DNA from: Candidatus Binatia bacterium
GTDB lineage: Bacteria; Desulfobacterota; Binatia; Bin18
Length of the DNA stretch: 33,276 nucleotides
NCBI GenBank assembly: GCA_022824615.1
Contig: JAJDZM010000307.1
Location: forward strand, 1-33,276
Reading direction: 5' to 3'
Below the pieces are notes generated by a model, which had not been told where the DNA came from, made no database searches, and was given only the letters and a program-made list of their open reading frames with translations. Positions 22,817-31,059 of the stretch are shown here, one piece after another. A program made the position numbers and the translations under genes. Position 1 is the stretch's first letter; each line of letters opens with the position of its first letter.

Positions 22817-22850
22817 AAAAACGGGGAAGAGCTGACCGCCCTTCCCCGTT
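22817..22850 (-). terminator. Intrinsic-terminator-like hairpin upstream of large subunit copy 1
   Basis: On the minus strand AACGGGGAAG (complement of 22841-22850) and CTTCCCCGTT (complement of 22820-22829) form a perfect 10-bp GC-rich stem with an 11-nt loop. It is followed by further Ts, making a run of five. It sits between the ThiS/MoaD-like gene and the large subunit gene of the same operon, so it would act as an internal attenuator. Confidence 0.6.
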
Positions 22851-22872
22851 CAAGAGTTATCGTAATAGCGGT

Positions 22873-23136
22873 TTACCCGCCTCCAATAGCAGGCACAAAA
22901 TGGATTTCGCCTTCATCTGGAACCGATTCGGTCAACCCTTCCGTCCCGATCTCTCCGTTGATCGAAACCGCAATGGAGCCGACCAAGTCTCCGTCCTCAA
23001 CCACACGACTCCGAAAACCGGGGAACTGGCGTTCGAGGTCTTCGACTATTTCCCCCACTGTTTTCCCGGTGGCAATCGTGCGATCTTTGCCACCGGTTAA
23101 TTTCCGCAGGAGCGAAGGAATATAGACGGTTGCCAT
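22873..23136 (-). CDS. ThiS/MoaD-family ubiquitin-like sulfur carrier protein
   Basis: An 87-aa beta-grasp protein: MATVYIPSLLRKLTGGKDRT, a helix (VGEIVEDLERQFPG), SIAVSINGEIG and the C-terminus IHFVPAIGGG. The ending is the MoaD/ThiS type, where the terminal GG is adenylated by an E1-like enzyme and converted to a thiocarboxylate; here there is one extra glycine. It lies between the two molybdenum hydroxylase large-subunit genes. A role in molybdopterin synthesis or sulfuration for these enzymes is a reasonable inference. No ribosome site is evident, since a G-rich hairpin runs almost to the ATG. Confidence 0.88.
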   Translation of the reverse strand: MATVYIPSLLRKLTGGKDRTIATGKTVGEIVEDLERQFPGFRSRVVEDGDLVGSIAVSINGEIGTEGLTESVPDEGEIHFVPAIGGG

Positions 23137-23140
23137 TTTT

Positions 23141-23219
23141 TTGGGGATTGGGGAGCGGGTGTTGGGGATTAGGGAGTTGCGGTCTTCCTAACCCCCAGTC
23201 CCCAATCCCTGATCCCCCA
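23141..23219. repeat. G-rich, self-complementary intergenic segment
   Basis: The gap between copy 2 and the ThiS/MoaD-like gene is filled by units of the type GGGGATTGGGGA on the left and their complement on the right (for example CCCCAATCCCTGATCCCCC, 23200-23218). It can fold into a long imperfect hairpin. The left arm holds four or more runs of three to four Gs on the plus strand, giving G-quadruplex potential. It leaves little room for a ribosome site of the following gene. Confidence 0.65.
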
Positions 23220-25490
23220 TTATCCGTTTTTCTCCAGAATCGCCTTGGTCACGCGTGGGGGTGACATGGGCAGGTCCAACATGCGCACGCCGGTTGCGTT
23301 ATAAATCGCGTTGGCGATGGCAGCCGGCGGCGGAACAATAGGCACTTCGCCCACACCGCGCACACCCACCGGATGACCGGGGTTCGGGACCTCAACCAAG
23401 ACGGTTTCAATCATGGGTAAATCCAGGCAGGTCGGCATCCGATAGTCCAGGAAGCCGGTGTTCTGCATACACCCGTCTTCGCCGTAGACGTATTCCTCGT
23501 TGAGTGCCCAGCCGACCCCTTGGGCCACGCCGCCCTGCATCTGGCCTTCCACGTAACTGGGATGGACGGCCTTTCCGACGTCTTGGACAGCCGTGTAGCG
23601 CAGCACGTCCACCTTGCCGGTTTCCTCGTCCACGGCCACGTCAACCACATGGGTGGCGAAGCCTGGCCCCACCCCGCGTGGGTTGACGGACGCGCGACCG
23701 GCGACCGGACCGCCGGTCCGGGGCAGCTTGCCGGCGAGTTCTTTGAGGCCCATGGATTCGTTGCCGTTCTCGGTACAGGTGAAGACACCATCCTGAAACA
23801 CGACTTTATCCGCATCGACCTTCCAGGATTTGGCCGCCCGCTCCTTGAGTTGCTTCAGTACATCTTGCGCGGCTTCGTACACGGCCGTCCCGGTAGCAAA
23901 GGTGACCCGGCTACCGCCGGTCATATCCGTATGACCAATGGACTCGGTATCGGCCACGACCGGATGGACTTCTTCTGCCTTGAGGCAGAGCACCTCCGCC
24001 GCAATCATGGCGCAGGACGCCCGCGTGCCACCAATATCGGTCGAACCGGTCACCACATTAGCGGTGCCGTCAGTATTAATGGCAACGGTCGCGCTGGACT
24101 GAAAACCGGCGTTGAACCAGAAGCCCGAGGCCAGGCCCCGACCAACCCGGCGGCCTTCAACCTGAGGCAGCTCGGACTTGAAGTGGTCGCTGTCCTTGGC
24201 GGCTTCGAGCGTTTCAAGAAAGCCGATCTGGCCAAACTTTGGACCCGCAGGCTGTGCCGTGCCCTCTTTGGCGCCGTTGATGCGACGGAACTCCAGGGGA
24301 TCAATCCCCAACTTTTCCGCGAGTTCATCGATCACCGTCTCTGAGCCCATGGCCGCGTTGGTTGCGCCCGGAGCCCGGTAGGCCGCGGTCTTGGGCTTGT
24401 TGACCAACACGTCGTAGCCGTCGATTTGGAGATTCTCGATGTCATACGGAGCAATAACGCACATACAGCCCGCGCCAACCGGAGAGCCCGGAAAGCCACC
24501 GGCTTCATAGGCCATCCAGACTTCGGCCGCCGTAATCTTGCCGTCCTTGTCCGCCCCCATCTTCACCTTGATGTGTGAACCAGGGGTCGGTCCGGTAGCT
24601 TTGAGCACATCGGCTCGGCTCATGACCATCTTGACCGGCTTGCCCGTATGCTTTGACAGCATGAGCGCAATCGGCTCGTAATAAATGGGAATCTTGCCCC
24701 CAAAGCCGCCGCCGATCTCTGCGGGAATGACCTTGATCTTGCTCGGCGGCATGTCGAGCACAAAAGCCGTTTGATCCCGGGCCGTAAACGCGCCCTGGGT
24801 ACTCACCCATATTGTACTCTGCCCGTCCGAACTGTACTGCGCCACGGCGTTGTGCGGCTCAATATAGCCCTGGTGGACCATGGAGGTGTCAAATTCACGC
24901 TCAATGACCACTTCGGCAGCGGCAAAGCCCTCGGCCAAGTCTCCACGCGCGAACTGAAGGTGGTTGGCGACGTTTGTATCCGTGGGCTCTCCGTCCTCGC
25001 CCTTGCCCAGGCCGGGGATCAGGATAGGGGCCTTATCATCCATGGCCTCAACAACGCTCTGCACGTGCGGCAAGACTTCATAGTCAACCTTGATCAGCTT
25101 TGCGGCTTCTTCGGCGATATGCGGGCTGGTGGCGGCGACTGCGGCCACCACATGGCCGTCGTACAGGACCTTGTCTCGGGCGATACAGTTTAGGGACATA
25201 TGCTGCGGGTTGATTGGCAGTTCTCCCATTGCCGCCATACCGGGCCCAATCTCCGGAAAGTCCTGGGCGGTGAGGACCGCTTTCACCCCAGGCATGGCCG
25301 CGGCGGCTGAGGTGTCGATCGATTTGATTCTGGCGTGAGCGTGGGGGCTGCGCAGAACCTTGCCGTGCAAGAGGCCGGCCAGACTGATATCGGCACCATA
25401 CTGGGCCCGACCGGTGACTTTATCGACCCCATCGTGCCGAATCGGACGCGTCCCGATGACCTTGAATTTATGTTCTTGTTGGGCTGCCAT
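23220..25490 (-). CDS. Molybdenum hydroxylase large subunit, copy 2 (xanthine dehydrogenase family)
   Basis: A 756-aa molybdopterin-binding subunit, paralogous to 20517-22799 with the same cofactor-binding stretches: QGYIEPHNAVAQYS, PAEIGGGFGGKIPIYYEPIA, AYRAPGATNAAMGSE and GVRGVGEVPIVPPPAAIANA. It starts MAAQQEHKFKVIGTRPIRHD, 2 bp after the 2Fe-2S subunit stop, with GGGAGG as ribosome site inside that gene. This position, directly after the FAD and 2Fe-2S subunits, makes it the likely original catalytic partner. Copy 1 differs in scattered residues, mostly outside the cofactor stretches, and could have another substrate. Confidence 0.93.
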   Translation of the reverse strand: MAAQQEHKFKVIGTRPIRHDGVDKVTGRAQYGADISLAGLLHGKVLRSPHAHARIKSIDTSAAAAMPGVKAVLTAQDFPEIGPGMAAMGELPINPQHMSLNCIARDKVLYDGHVVAAVAATSPHIAEEAAKLIKVDYEVLPHVQSVVEAMDDKAPILIPGLGKGEDGEPTDTNVANHLQFARGDLAEGFAAAEVVIEREFDTSMVHQGYIEPHNAVAQYSSDGQSTIWVSTQGAFTARDQTAFVLDMPPSKIKVIPAEIGGGFGGKIPIYYEPIALMLSKHTGKPVKMVMSRADVLKATGPTPGSHIKVKMGADKDGKITAAEVWMAYEAGGFPGSPVGAGCMCVIAPYDIENLQIDGYDVLVNKPKTAAYRAPGATNAAMGSETVIDELAEKLGIDPLEFRRINGAKEGTAQPAGPKFGQIGFLETLEAAKDSDHFKSELPQVEGRRVGRGLASGFWFNAGFQSSATVAINTDGTANVVTGSTDIGGTRASCAMIAAEVLCLKAEEVHPVVADTESIGHTDMTGGSRVTFATGTAVYEAAQDVLKQLKERAAKSWKVDADKVVFQDGVFTCTENGNESMGLKELAGKLPRTGGPVAGRASVNPRGVGPGFATHVVDVAVDEETGKVDVLRYTAVQDVGKAVHPSYVEGQMQGGVAQGVGWALNEEYVYGEDGCMQNTGFLDYRMPTCLDLPMIETVLVEVPNPGHPVGVRGVGEVPIVPPPAAIANAIYNATGVRMLDLPMSPPRVTKAILEKNG

Positions 25491-25492
25491 GT

Positions 25493-25969
25493 TTACCTCC
25501 CTTGCATTTCAGCAGCGGCGTCTTGCACCGCTCTCACGATCTTGTCATAGCCCGTGCAGCGGCAGAGATTGCCAGCCAGGGCATAGCGAATTTCATGCTC
25601 AGTCGGGTTGGGGTTCCGGTCCAACAGCGCTTTGGACGTGACTAAAAAGCCGGGGGTGCAGATGCCGCACTGGAGGGCCGCATGCTCCAGGAATTTCTTT
25701 TGGAGCGGATGCAGGGTATCTCCGTCGGCCAAGCCTTCGACCGTGGTGATGTCTTTGCCCTCGGCTTCAACACCGAGCACGAGACAGGAGTCTGTGGGGC
25801 GTCCGTCCAGAATGACGCTGCACGCGCCGCAGTCGCCCGTCAGACAGCCTTCTTTCGTGCCGGTATAGCCCACGACATCCCGTAGCACTTCAAGCAGGCT
25901 CTGACGTGGCTCACACAGGAACTCGGTCTCTTCCCCATTAACTGTTGTTTGCACATGTACTTTCTTCAT
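25493..25969 (-). CDS. Molybdenum hydroxylase 2Fe-2S subunit
   Basis: A 158-aa protein with the two [2Fe-2S] clusters of this family. The plant-type ferredoxin cluster is at CLTGDCGACSVILDG with a later cysteine (DSCLVLG). The second, helical cluster is at QCGICTPGF and LCRCTGY. It passes electrons between the molybdenum centre and FAD. It lies between the FAD subunit gene (23 bp upstream) and large subunit copy 2 (2 bp downstream). Length is typical. Confidence 0.95.
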   Translation of the reverse strand: MKKVHVQTTVNGEETEFLCEPRQSLLEVLRDVVGYTGTKEGCLTGDCGACSVILDGRPTDSCLVLGVEAEGKDITTVEGLADGDTLHPLQKKFLEHAALQCGICTPGFLVTSKALLDRNPNPTEHEIRYALAGNLCRCTGYDKIVRAVQDAAAEMQGR

Positions 25970-25992
25970 GTATGTCCTGCCTTCCCAATAAC

Positions 25993-26862
25993 CTAGCGTG
26001 CCCGCGCCCGCGCGGCTGCTTCCTTTAAAGTGCGGCGGGTGAGAACACCGACCAGATGCGTCCGAAATTCTGCCGTGCCGCGCATATCACTAATGGGTGA
26101 GGCGGCTTGCTGAGCGAGCTGTGCCGCAGCCTCGATAGCGGCATCGTCCAGCGTTTTCCCGACCAGAGAATCGCCCGCCTCTTTGGCCAACAGGGGCCGG
26201 GCGGCAACCGCACCCAGACCGATACGGGCCGTGGTGCAGGTATCGCCATCGAGCGCCACGCACGAGCCCACGCCCACGACAGCGATATCCATCTCGTTAC
26301 GCGGGATAAAACGTTGGTAACAGTCAGACACCTGTCCTTGCGGGGCGGGAATCTGGAATGCCACCAGCAACTCGTTCGGGGCGAGTACCGTCTGGCCGGG
26401 CGCGGTGACAAAGTCTTCCACCGCCACCTCCCGCGTGCCGTTGGGTCCGGCGATCTGACAGACCGCGCCCAAAGCAATCAGGGCCGGGGTCGTATCTGCG
26501 GCGGGGGAGCCGTTACACACATTCCCACCCACCGAGGCCCGTGCCAGGATCTGATCGGAGCCGATCAGCGCGGCAGCCTCAGCCAGCCCCGGATAGTGCT
26601 GCTGCACGGTCGCGTCGGCAATAATCTCGCAGCACGCCCGCGCGGCTCCGAGTTGGAGTCCGCTTTGCGCGTCAAAAGACAATGCCTGGAGTTCTGGGAT
26701 CTTTTTGGCGTCAATCACCTGTCCCGGTTGTCGTACACCGGCACGCATCTGGATAATCAGATCCGTACCTCCTGCCAGCATACGCCCATTTTCGCCCGCC
26801 GCCGCCAAAACACTAATGGCCTGATCGAGCGAAGTCGGCGCTTCATAATTCAGTTCGTGCAA
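25993..26862 (-). CDS. Molybdenum hydroxylase FAD-binding subunit
   Basis: About 289 residues from a probable TTG start at 26860-26862, preceded by AAGGAGG. The protein then begins (M)HELNYEAPTSLDQAISVLA, the usual start of this subunit. GRMLAGGTDLIIQMRAGVRQ and ARASVGGNVCNGSPAADTTP are the FAD pyrophosphate-binding motifs. An ATG at 26922 would add about 20 unrelated residues. It accepts electrons from the 2Fe-2S subunit and passes them to an acceptor, NAD or other. Together with the two following genes it forms a complete three-subunit enzyme. Confidence 0.92.
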   Translation of the reverse strand: MHELNYEAPTSLDQAISVLAAAGENGRMLAGGTDLIIQMRAGVRQPGQVIDAKKIPELQALSFDAQSGLQLGAARACCEIIADATVQQHYPGLAEAAALIGSDQILARASVGGNVCNGSPAADTTPALIALGAVCQIAGPNGTREVAVEDFVTAPGQTVLAPNELLVAFQIPAPQGQVSDCYQRFIPRNEMDIAVVGVGSCVALDGDTCTTARIGLGAVAARPLLAKEAGDSLVGKTLDDAAIEAAAQLAQQAASPISDMRGTAEFRTHLVGVLTRRTLKEAAARARAR

Positions 26863-26927
26863 GGTCGCCTCCTTTTTGATTTTTATTCGTCTTCCGTCGT
26901 CTTCCTGTCCCTTCGCAGGCACCTAGA

Positions 26928-26956
26928 TTGCTATATAAAAGCGCCAGGAAGTGCAA
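26928..26956 (-). promoter_or_regulatory. Possible internal promoter before the FAD subunit gene
   Basis: On the minus strand TTGCAC (complement of 26951-26956) and TAGCAA (complement of 26928-26933) are 17 bp apart in the 114-bp gap between mocA and the FAD subunit gene. TATATA (26932-26937) is also available but poorly spaced. Weak. Confidence 0.25.
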
Positions 26957-26976
26957 GGGTTCCCAAACATTCTGTC

Positions 26977-27576
26977 TTATGTTTTTCGTCCGCCAACCCA
27001 CCGGGCGTACTCCTCAGGCGTATCAATATCGACGCGAATACCGGGGTCGTTGAGCGCAAGCTCACGCACCCGCTCCGGGTCTTTGCGGACCACCACCTTT
27101 GCCCCTCTATCCAGCGGGGCCGCCAGAAGCTCTCCGTAGACACCCTTTGAGAACAGCACCGGATGGCCGCGGCGGCCCTGGTAGGACGCAATGATAATGG
27201 GAAGGGGATCGGTTGCATACGACGCCATGAGGGCCTGTATGGTCTCAGCTTGGATAAGGGGGTGGTCAACCAGATTGACCACTGCGGCCTCGCTCTCGGG
27301 CGACAGGGTCTGAATCCCCACTTGCAGAGAAGAGAGTTGGCCCAGTCGATACTGCGGGTTTACCACGGTCCGCAGAGCCGGATGGTTCGGGACGACCGCC
27401 CGAATCGGTTCTTCGTGCTCATGCGCGCCGAGTACAACGATGAGTTCATCGACTCCGGCGCTCAAAAAGCTGGTGCAAATGTTTTCAATAAAGGTTCGTC
27501 CCTGGTAGTCGAGCAGCGCTTTGGGAGATCCCATCCGCCGGGACTCACCAGCGGCCAGGACAATACCAGAAATCAT
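26977..27576 (-). CDS. mocA: MocA-like molybdenum cofactor nucleotidyltransferase
   Basis: A 199-aa GT-A fold nucleotidyltransferase. LAAGESRRMGSPKALLDYQG (7-26) is the nucleotide-binding signature. NLVDHPLI carries the metal-binding aspartate and RRGHPVLF is the conserved downstream element of MocA/MobA-like proteins. MocA adds CMP to molybdopterin to make the cytosine dinucleotide form used by many hydroxylases of this class. It lies between xdhC and the FAD subunit, consistent with that role. The DNA around the ATG holds a 13-bp tandem duplication (GGTATGATTTCTG twice), creating a second, out-of-frame ATG upstream. Confidence 0.88.
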   Translation of the reverse strand: MISGIVLAAGESRRMGSPKALLDYQGRTFIENICTSFLSAGVDELIVVLGAHEHEEPIRAVVPNHPALRTVVNPQYRLGQLSSLQVGIQTLSPESEAAVVNLVDHPLIQAETIQALMASYATDPLPIIIASYQGRRGHPVLFSKGVYGELLAAPLDRGAKVVVRKDPERVRELALNDPGIRVDIDTPEEYARWVGGRKT

Positions 27577-27617
27577 ACCCAGAAATCATACCGCGTGTTC
27601 GTTGAGAAAGAGCGGAC

Positions 27618-28778
27618 TTAGGGCGTAAATTTGAGCGGTCCGTCAGGCCGGACTTTGGCCGCCAGTGACAGCGTATCCGCCGGGCCCTTGCGCCGGGCGC
27701 GAACGATCTCGGCCGTAATGGCGACGGCAATCTCCGCCGGTGTTTCTGCCGCAATATCAAGCCCTAGGGGCGTATGTACGCGGGCGACGTCTTCAGGGCT
27801 ATAGCCTTGTTCAACCAAGCGTTCGAGGGTCCTTTTTGAGCGCCGCCGGCTGCCGATCATGCCAATATAGGCCGGATTCTTCTTGAGTGCGGCCTTGACC
27901 GAGGTCTCGTCCCACACATGGCCGCGTGTGACCACAACGACAAAGGTCTGCCGGTTGATATTCAGGCTGTTCAGGACATCCTCAAACGGTCCGACTCGAA
28001 CCTCGGCGGCGCGAGGAAAGCGTTCCCGATTGGCAAAGGCCCATCGATCGTCCACCACAACGGTATGAAAGCCGAGCATCGCTCCTATTTCGCACAGCGG
28101 CTGCGCAATATGGCCGGCCCCAACAATGAGCAAGGTCTGCACCCCGGTCTGCACGTCAACGAAAACACGCGGCCAATCCTCTTTTCGGACAAGCGCGTCT
28201 TCCTGGACTTCACCCTGGGGTGACACGGCAAACAGTTGGGGTTTGCCTGAGGAGACAGATGAGGAAAATGTCTCGACTGTTTCTGCGGTAATTGAGACGG
28301 ATGGAGTCAGAGACGCCCCGCCGTTCCCATCCTGGCCAAGAGACAGGCAGCTCTTTGTTCCGGGTTGGACTCCGCTGAGCGGGTCGAGTGCCGTGACCAG
28401 AGCCGCGGGCTGGTGAGCACGCGTCGCCTCGGCCAAGGTCTGCGCTAATGCGCGGTGTTCCTCCGGCTGCCAGAGGTCAAGCGCGACATCCATCACCCCG
28501 CCACAGACCTGGATCTCGTCCTGATCAAAGTCGCCGGTTAGATCGACCTGCACAATACGCGGGGGGAGTTTCTGGTCCAGCACCGGATAGGCCCGGCGGA
28601 GCACCTCCCCTTCGCCACAGCCCCCGCCAATAGTCCCAAACGGCTGGCCTTCGGGAGGCACGACCATTTTCGCTCCGACCTCACGCGGCACAGAGCCGCG
28701 CGTGCGGATAATCGTCGCCAACACAAAAGGCTTGCCAGCCGCCAAAATTTCTTCAGCACGTTCCCAGAGATCTTCCAC
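27618..28778 (-). CDS. xdhC: XdhC/CoxI-family molybdenum cofactor insertion protein
   Basis: A 386-aa protein. The N-terminal XdhC domain has VLATIIRTRGSVPREVGAKM and GTIGGGCGEGEV (about 20-60). The C-terminal XdhC_C Rossmann domain has LLIVGAGHIAQPLCEIGAML and VVVVTRGHVWDE. Members bind and sulfurate the cofactor and hand it to the hydroxylase. A linker of some 50 residues rich in Ser, Thr and Gly (about 150-200) separates the two, longer than usual. The start is a GTG at 28776-28778. It is the first gene of the operon and reads 41 bp before mocA. Confidence 0.9.
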   Translation of the reverse strand: MEDLWERAEEILAAGKPFVLATIIRTRGSVPREVGAKMVVPPEGQPFGTIGGGCGEGEVLRRAYPVLDQKLPPRIVQVDLTGDFDQDEIQVCGGVMDVALDLWQPEEHRALAQTLAEATRAHQPAALVTALDPLSGVQPGTKSCLSLGQDGNGGASLTPSVSITAETVETFSSSVSSGKPQLFAVSPQGEVQEDALVRKEDWPRVFVDVQTGVQTLLIVGAGHIAQPLCEIGAMLGFHTVVVDDRWAFANRERFPRAAEVRVGPFEDVLNSLNINRQTFVVVVTRGHVWDETSVKAALKKNPAYIGMIGSRRRSKRTLERLVEQGYSPEDVARVHTPLGLDIAAETPAEIAVAITAEIVRARRKGPADTLSLAAKVRPDGPLKFTP

Positions 28779-28839
28779 GGCACGAATCCTATCTGAACAG
28801 TTGGGGGGAAAGCAATGGAATACTGTCCGTTTTGCGAGC

Positions 28840-29850
28840 TTATTGGAAACGGGGCATAATTTCTTGGGCGAAGGTCCGCAACACCTGGGCCGGGTCGCCG
28901 GTCAGCGGTCCAAGAAAAATTTTCTTGACCCCGGCCTCGGCTGCGCGCTCGACCTGATCGAGACAGTCCTGGGGCGTCCCAACAATGGCAAAGCGTTCGG
29001 CCAGATAGTCCTTCAGCCCCAATTCGTCAACCATCCTGGCATGAAATCGCTCGGCGCCGAGCAGTTCGTGTTCATGCGGACGGTAGGCGGCCTTGAGTTT
29101 TTCAATCGGTTCCCACAGTTCGGCCGGAATACGCTTGCCCTCCAAGGTTCGCCGAAAGGCGTGGTTGGCACTCGCGGCCAGGGCCATGCGGATTTCATCC
29201 ACTGCGGCCTGCGTGGTCTCGGCCATATTGGTCTTGGCAAAAAACCAGATATCCAAGTCGTCAAGTTTCCGTCCGGCAGCCTTGGCTCCAGCCTCGATAC
29301 GGTTATAGGCGTCCTGCACCACCGCGGGGCTCAGTCCGCTGCCCACGATCACCCCATCGGCCAACTCTCCCGCCAACTGGAGGGTCTTTGGCCCCTCGGC
29401 ACAGACGTACACGGGAACCGGCCTTTGCACCCAGACTTGGCGAACAGTTTTGCCCTGGAAGCGGGTTTCGCCAGTATAAAACCCTTTGATTGCTTCGAGC
29501 GCTTCGCGAAACTCGGCGAGTCGAGCGGCCTTGAGACCCACGTTATACACGGCACTGTCACCCGTCCCAATGCCAAGAAAAGCGCGGCCGTCCGACAGCT
29601 CGTTGATCGAGGCAATGGCTCCTGCCGTGACCGCGGGATGGCGGGTCAGAGGGTTGGTCACAAACGTTCCCATCCGCAGCCGCTGACTGTTCAGCGCGCA
29701 TTGGGTCAAGGTCACATAGCAGTCCGGCCATAGCCAGTGTGCGTCCGGTACGCCTACCATCTCAAAGCCCCAGGCTTCAATCTGGCGCACCAGCCCCGGC
29801 AGGTCAGGATAGCTGTGCGCAAGGGGAATGGTGGCGAATTGGACGCTCAT
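28840..29850 (-). CDS. LLM-class flavin-dependent oxidoreductase (F420 type possible)
   Basis: A 336-aa luciferase-like protein starting MSVQFATIPLAHSYPDLPGL. Further family segments are FEMVGVPDAHWLWPDCYVTL, RLRMGTFVTNPLTRHPAVTA, GRAFLGIGTGDSAVYNVG and FAIVGTPQDCLDQVERAAEA. These are typical of the 5,10-methylenetetrahydromethanopterin reductase-like branch, whose cofactor is often F420. No strong ribosome site is seen; an inverted repeat (29860-29905) lies 10 bp before the ATG. A longer in-frame start at 29898 would read through that repeat and is unlikely. It is upstream of the molybdenum operon by 62 bp and may be co-transcribed with it. Confidence 0.9.
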   Translation of the reverse strand: MSVQFATIPLAHSYPDLPGLVRQIEAWGFEMVGVPDAHWLWPDCYVTLTQCALNSQRLRMGTFVTNPLTRHPAVTAGAIASINELSDGRAFLGIGTGDSAVYNVGLKAARLAEFREALEAIKGFYTGETRFQGKTVRQVWVQRPVPVYVCAEGPKTLQLAGELADGVIVGSGLSPAVVQDAYNRIEAGAKAAGRKLDDLDIWFFAKTNMAETTQAAVDEIRMALAASANHAFRRTLEGKRIPAELWEPIEKLKAAYRPHEHELLGAERFHARMVDELGLKDYLAERFAIVGTPQDCLDQVERAAEAGVKKIFLGPLTGDPAQVLRTFAQEIMPRFQ

Positions 29851-29859
29851 CAGCTTACA

Positions 29860-29905
29860 GCGTAAACGTGCCAACAGCTTTATACCAGAGGAGGACACGT
29901 TTACC
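29860..29905. repeat. GTAAACGTG inverted repeat element
   Basis: GTAAACGTG (29862-29870) pairs with CACGTTTAC (29896-29904) as a perfect 9-bp inverted repeat, with a short loop between. The same motif occurs at 31030-31045 and twice at 31398-31449. It lies in the 5' leader of the LLM gene. Confidence 0.6.
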
Positions 29906-29991
29906 CTTTCCTCTCTTCTGGGAGTAGCCTATCCGCTTCAGTTCAAGAGCACCATTGCTGCGGGTTCCCGCCTGACTTATGCTGCGTTCTC

Positions 29992-31056
29992 ATGCAGGTT
30001 CGTTTGCTCACCCAATCCGATACGACCCCGCTCCAGAGCGTGGCAACGGACCAGTATTTTCTTCACACCGTCGTTGAGACACAGCTCCCAATCTTGCGCG
30101 TCTATACATACCCGGAGGATGTGCTGCTGCTCGGTCGGTATCACGCTGCCGGCGCACTCGGCCAAGACCCAGGTCCGACAATCGCTCGGCGTCTGAGTGG
30201 CGGACGAGCCTTTCCGAGCGGTAACGGGTTTGTCCAGTTCTCGCTCATTGTCCCGCACCGTTCGTTCTTCTTCTCCGCCGACCCGCACCACATCGCGCCG
30301 TTTCAGATCCTCAATCGTTACGTTCGCGGGGTGCTGCGCGGCCTCAAAACCGGTGGGGTTGAAGTCTTCTATCCGGGACAAGATTTTCTAACGGTCCAGC
30401 GGCTGCCGGTTGGCTGGCACTCTTTTGTGACAGCAGACAGCGGAGCCGTGCTGTACGAAGGCGGCGTGTTTGTCCAACGGGATATGAGCCTCCTGCCCCA
30501 TTTTCTTGACCGGGCCGACCCGCAGGGGACTCTTCCCTGTCAGATCTTTATGCCGGACCAGGTTCACAATTTGGATAAAGTCCTCGGGCGGTCTCTTGCG
30601 TCGGACCAAGTTGTTCATCTACTCCGGAACGGCTTTACCCAGCAGTTCGAACTGGAATGCCTCGACCGCGACCTGGACAAAAACGAGCGGGCATCCATTC
30701 TGGGAAAACAGGCTCAGTCCGGCCTCGTGCCGAACAGCCGCCCGCTGCGATCCGACCTCCCCTATGCAGCAACGAGGCAAACTCCACTTGGAGAACTTCG
30801 AGTCCGCTTCTCTCTCACTCCCGAACGGACAATCGAGACGATCCAGTTCTCGGGTGATTTTCTTGCCAACCCGGCAGGGATACAGGCGTTGGAGCACAAT
30901 CTCGAAGGCTGTCCGCTGGAGAAAGCCTCACTTTGGCAGGTCATTGACCAGACCTTTCTTGAGCCGGAGCACTATTTGATTGGGGCCGGGAAGTTAGCCG
31001 ACTTGCCCGGAGTGATGATAAGCGCCTCGAAGAGTAAACGTGTCCAGCATCAATAA
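29992..31056 (+). CDS. Lipoate-protein ligase-like protein, atypical active site
   Basis: A 354-aa protein of the LplA/LipB/biotin ligase superfamily with a C-terminal accessory domain (about 220-350, LGELRVRFSLTPERTIETIQ; EHYLIGAGKLADLPG). RRLSGGRAFPSGNGFVQFSL at 66-85 matches the lipoate-binding RR-x-SGG-G...GN..hSl motif. However, DFLTVQRLPVGWHSF (131-145) stands where ligases have a catalytic lysine in R-K-x-S/A-G. No lysine is present from 120 to 195. It may therefore bind lipoate or an acyl group without the usual adenylate chemistry, or be a transferase. The HEAT-repeat gene starts 3 bp after its stop. A copy of the AAGAGTAAACGTGTCC repeat lies in its last codons. Confidence 0.8.
   Translation: MQVRLLTQSDTTPLQSVATDQYFLHTVVETQLPILRVYTYPEDVLLLGRYHAAGALGQDPGPTIARRLSGGRAFPSGNGFVQFSLIVPHRSFFFSADPHHIAPFQILNRYVRGVLRGLKTGGVEVFYPGQDFLTVQRLPVGWHSFVTADSGAVLYEGGVFVQRDMSLLPHFLDRADPQGTLPCQIFMPDQVHNLDKVLGRSLASDQVVHLLRNGFTQQFELECLDRDLDKNERASILGKQAQSGLVPNSRPLRSDLPYAATRQTPLGELRVRFSLTPERTIETIQFSGDFLANPAGIQALEHNLEGCPLEKASLWQVIDQTFLEPEHYLIGAGKLADLPGVMISASKSKRVQHQ
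31030..31045 (+). repeat. Single copy of the AAGAGTAAACGTGTCC repeat
   Basis: An exact copy of the 16-bp arm of the element at 31398-31449. It lies in the 3' end of the lipoate ligase-like gene and encodes part of the tail ISASKSKRVQHQ. No matching inverted arm is adjacent. Confidence 0.7.
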
Positions 31057-31059
31057 GCT

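Noticed and set aside
20673..24344. Long plus-strand open frames opposite the two molybdenum hydroxylase large subunits (20673-21344, 21819-22331, 23520-24344)
   Set aside because: They mirror each other because the minus-strand genes are paralogues. They lack ribosome sites and recognisable domains.
29028..29615. Other-frame open stretches inside the LLM gene at 28840-29850
   Set aside because: Shadows of the real gene with no start signal or conserved motif.
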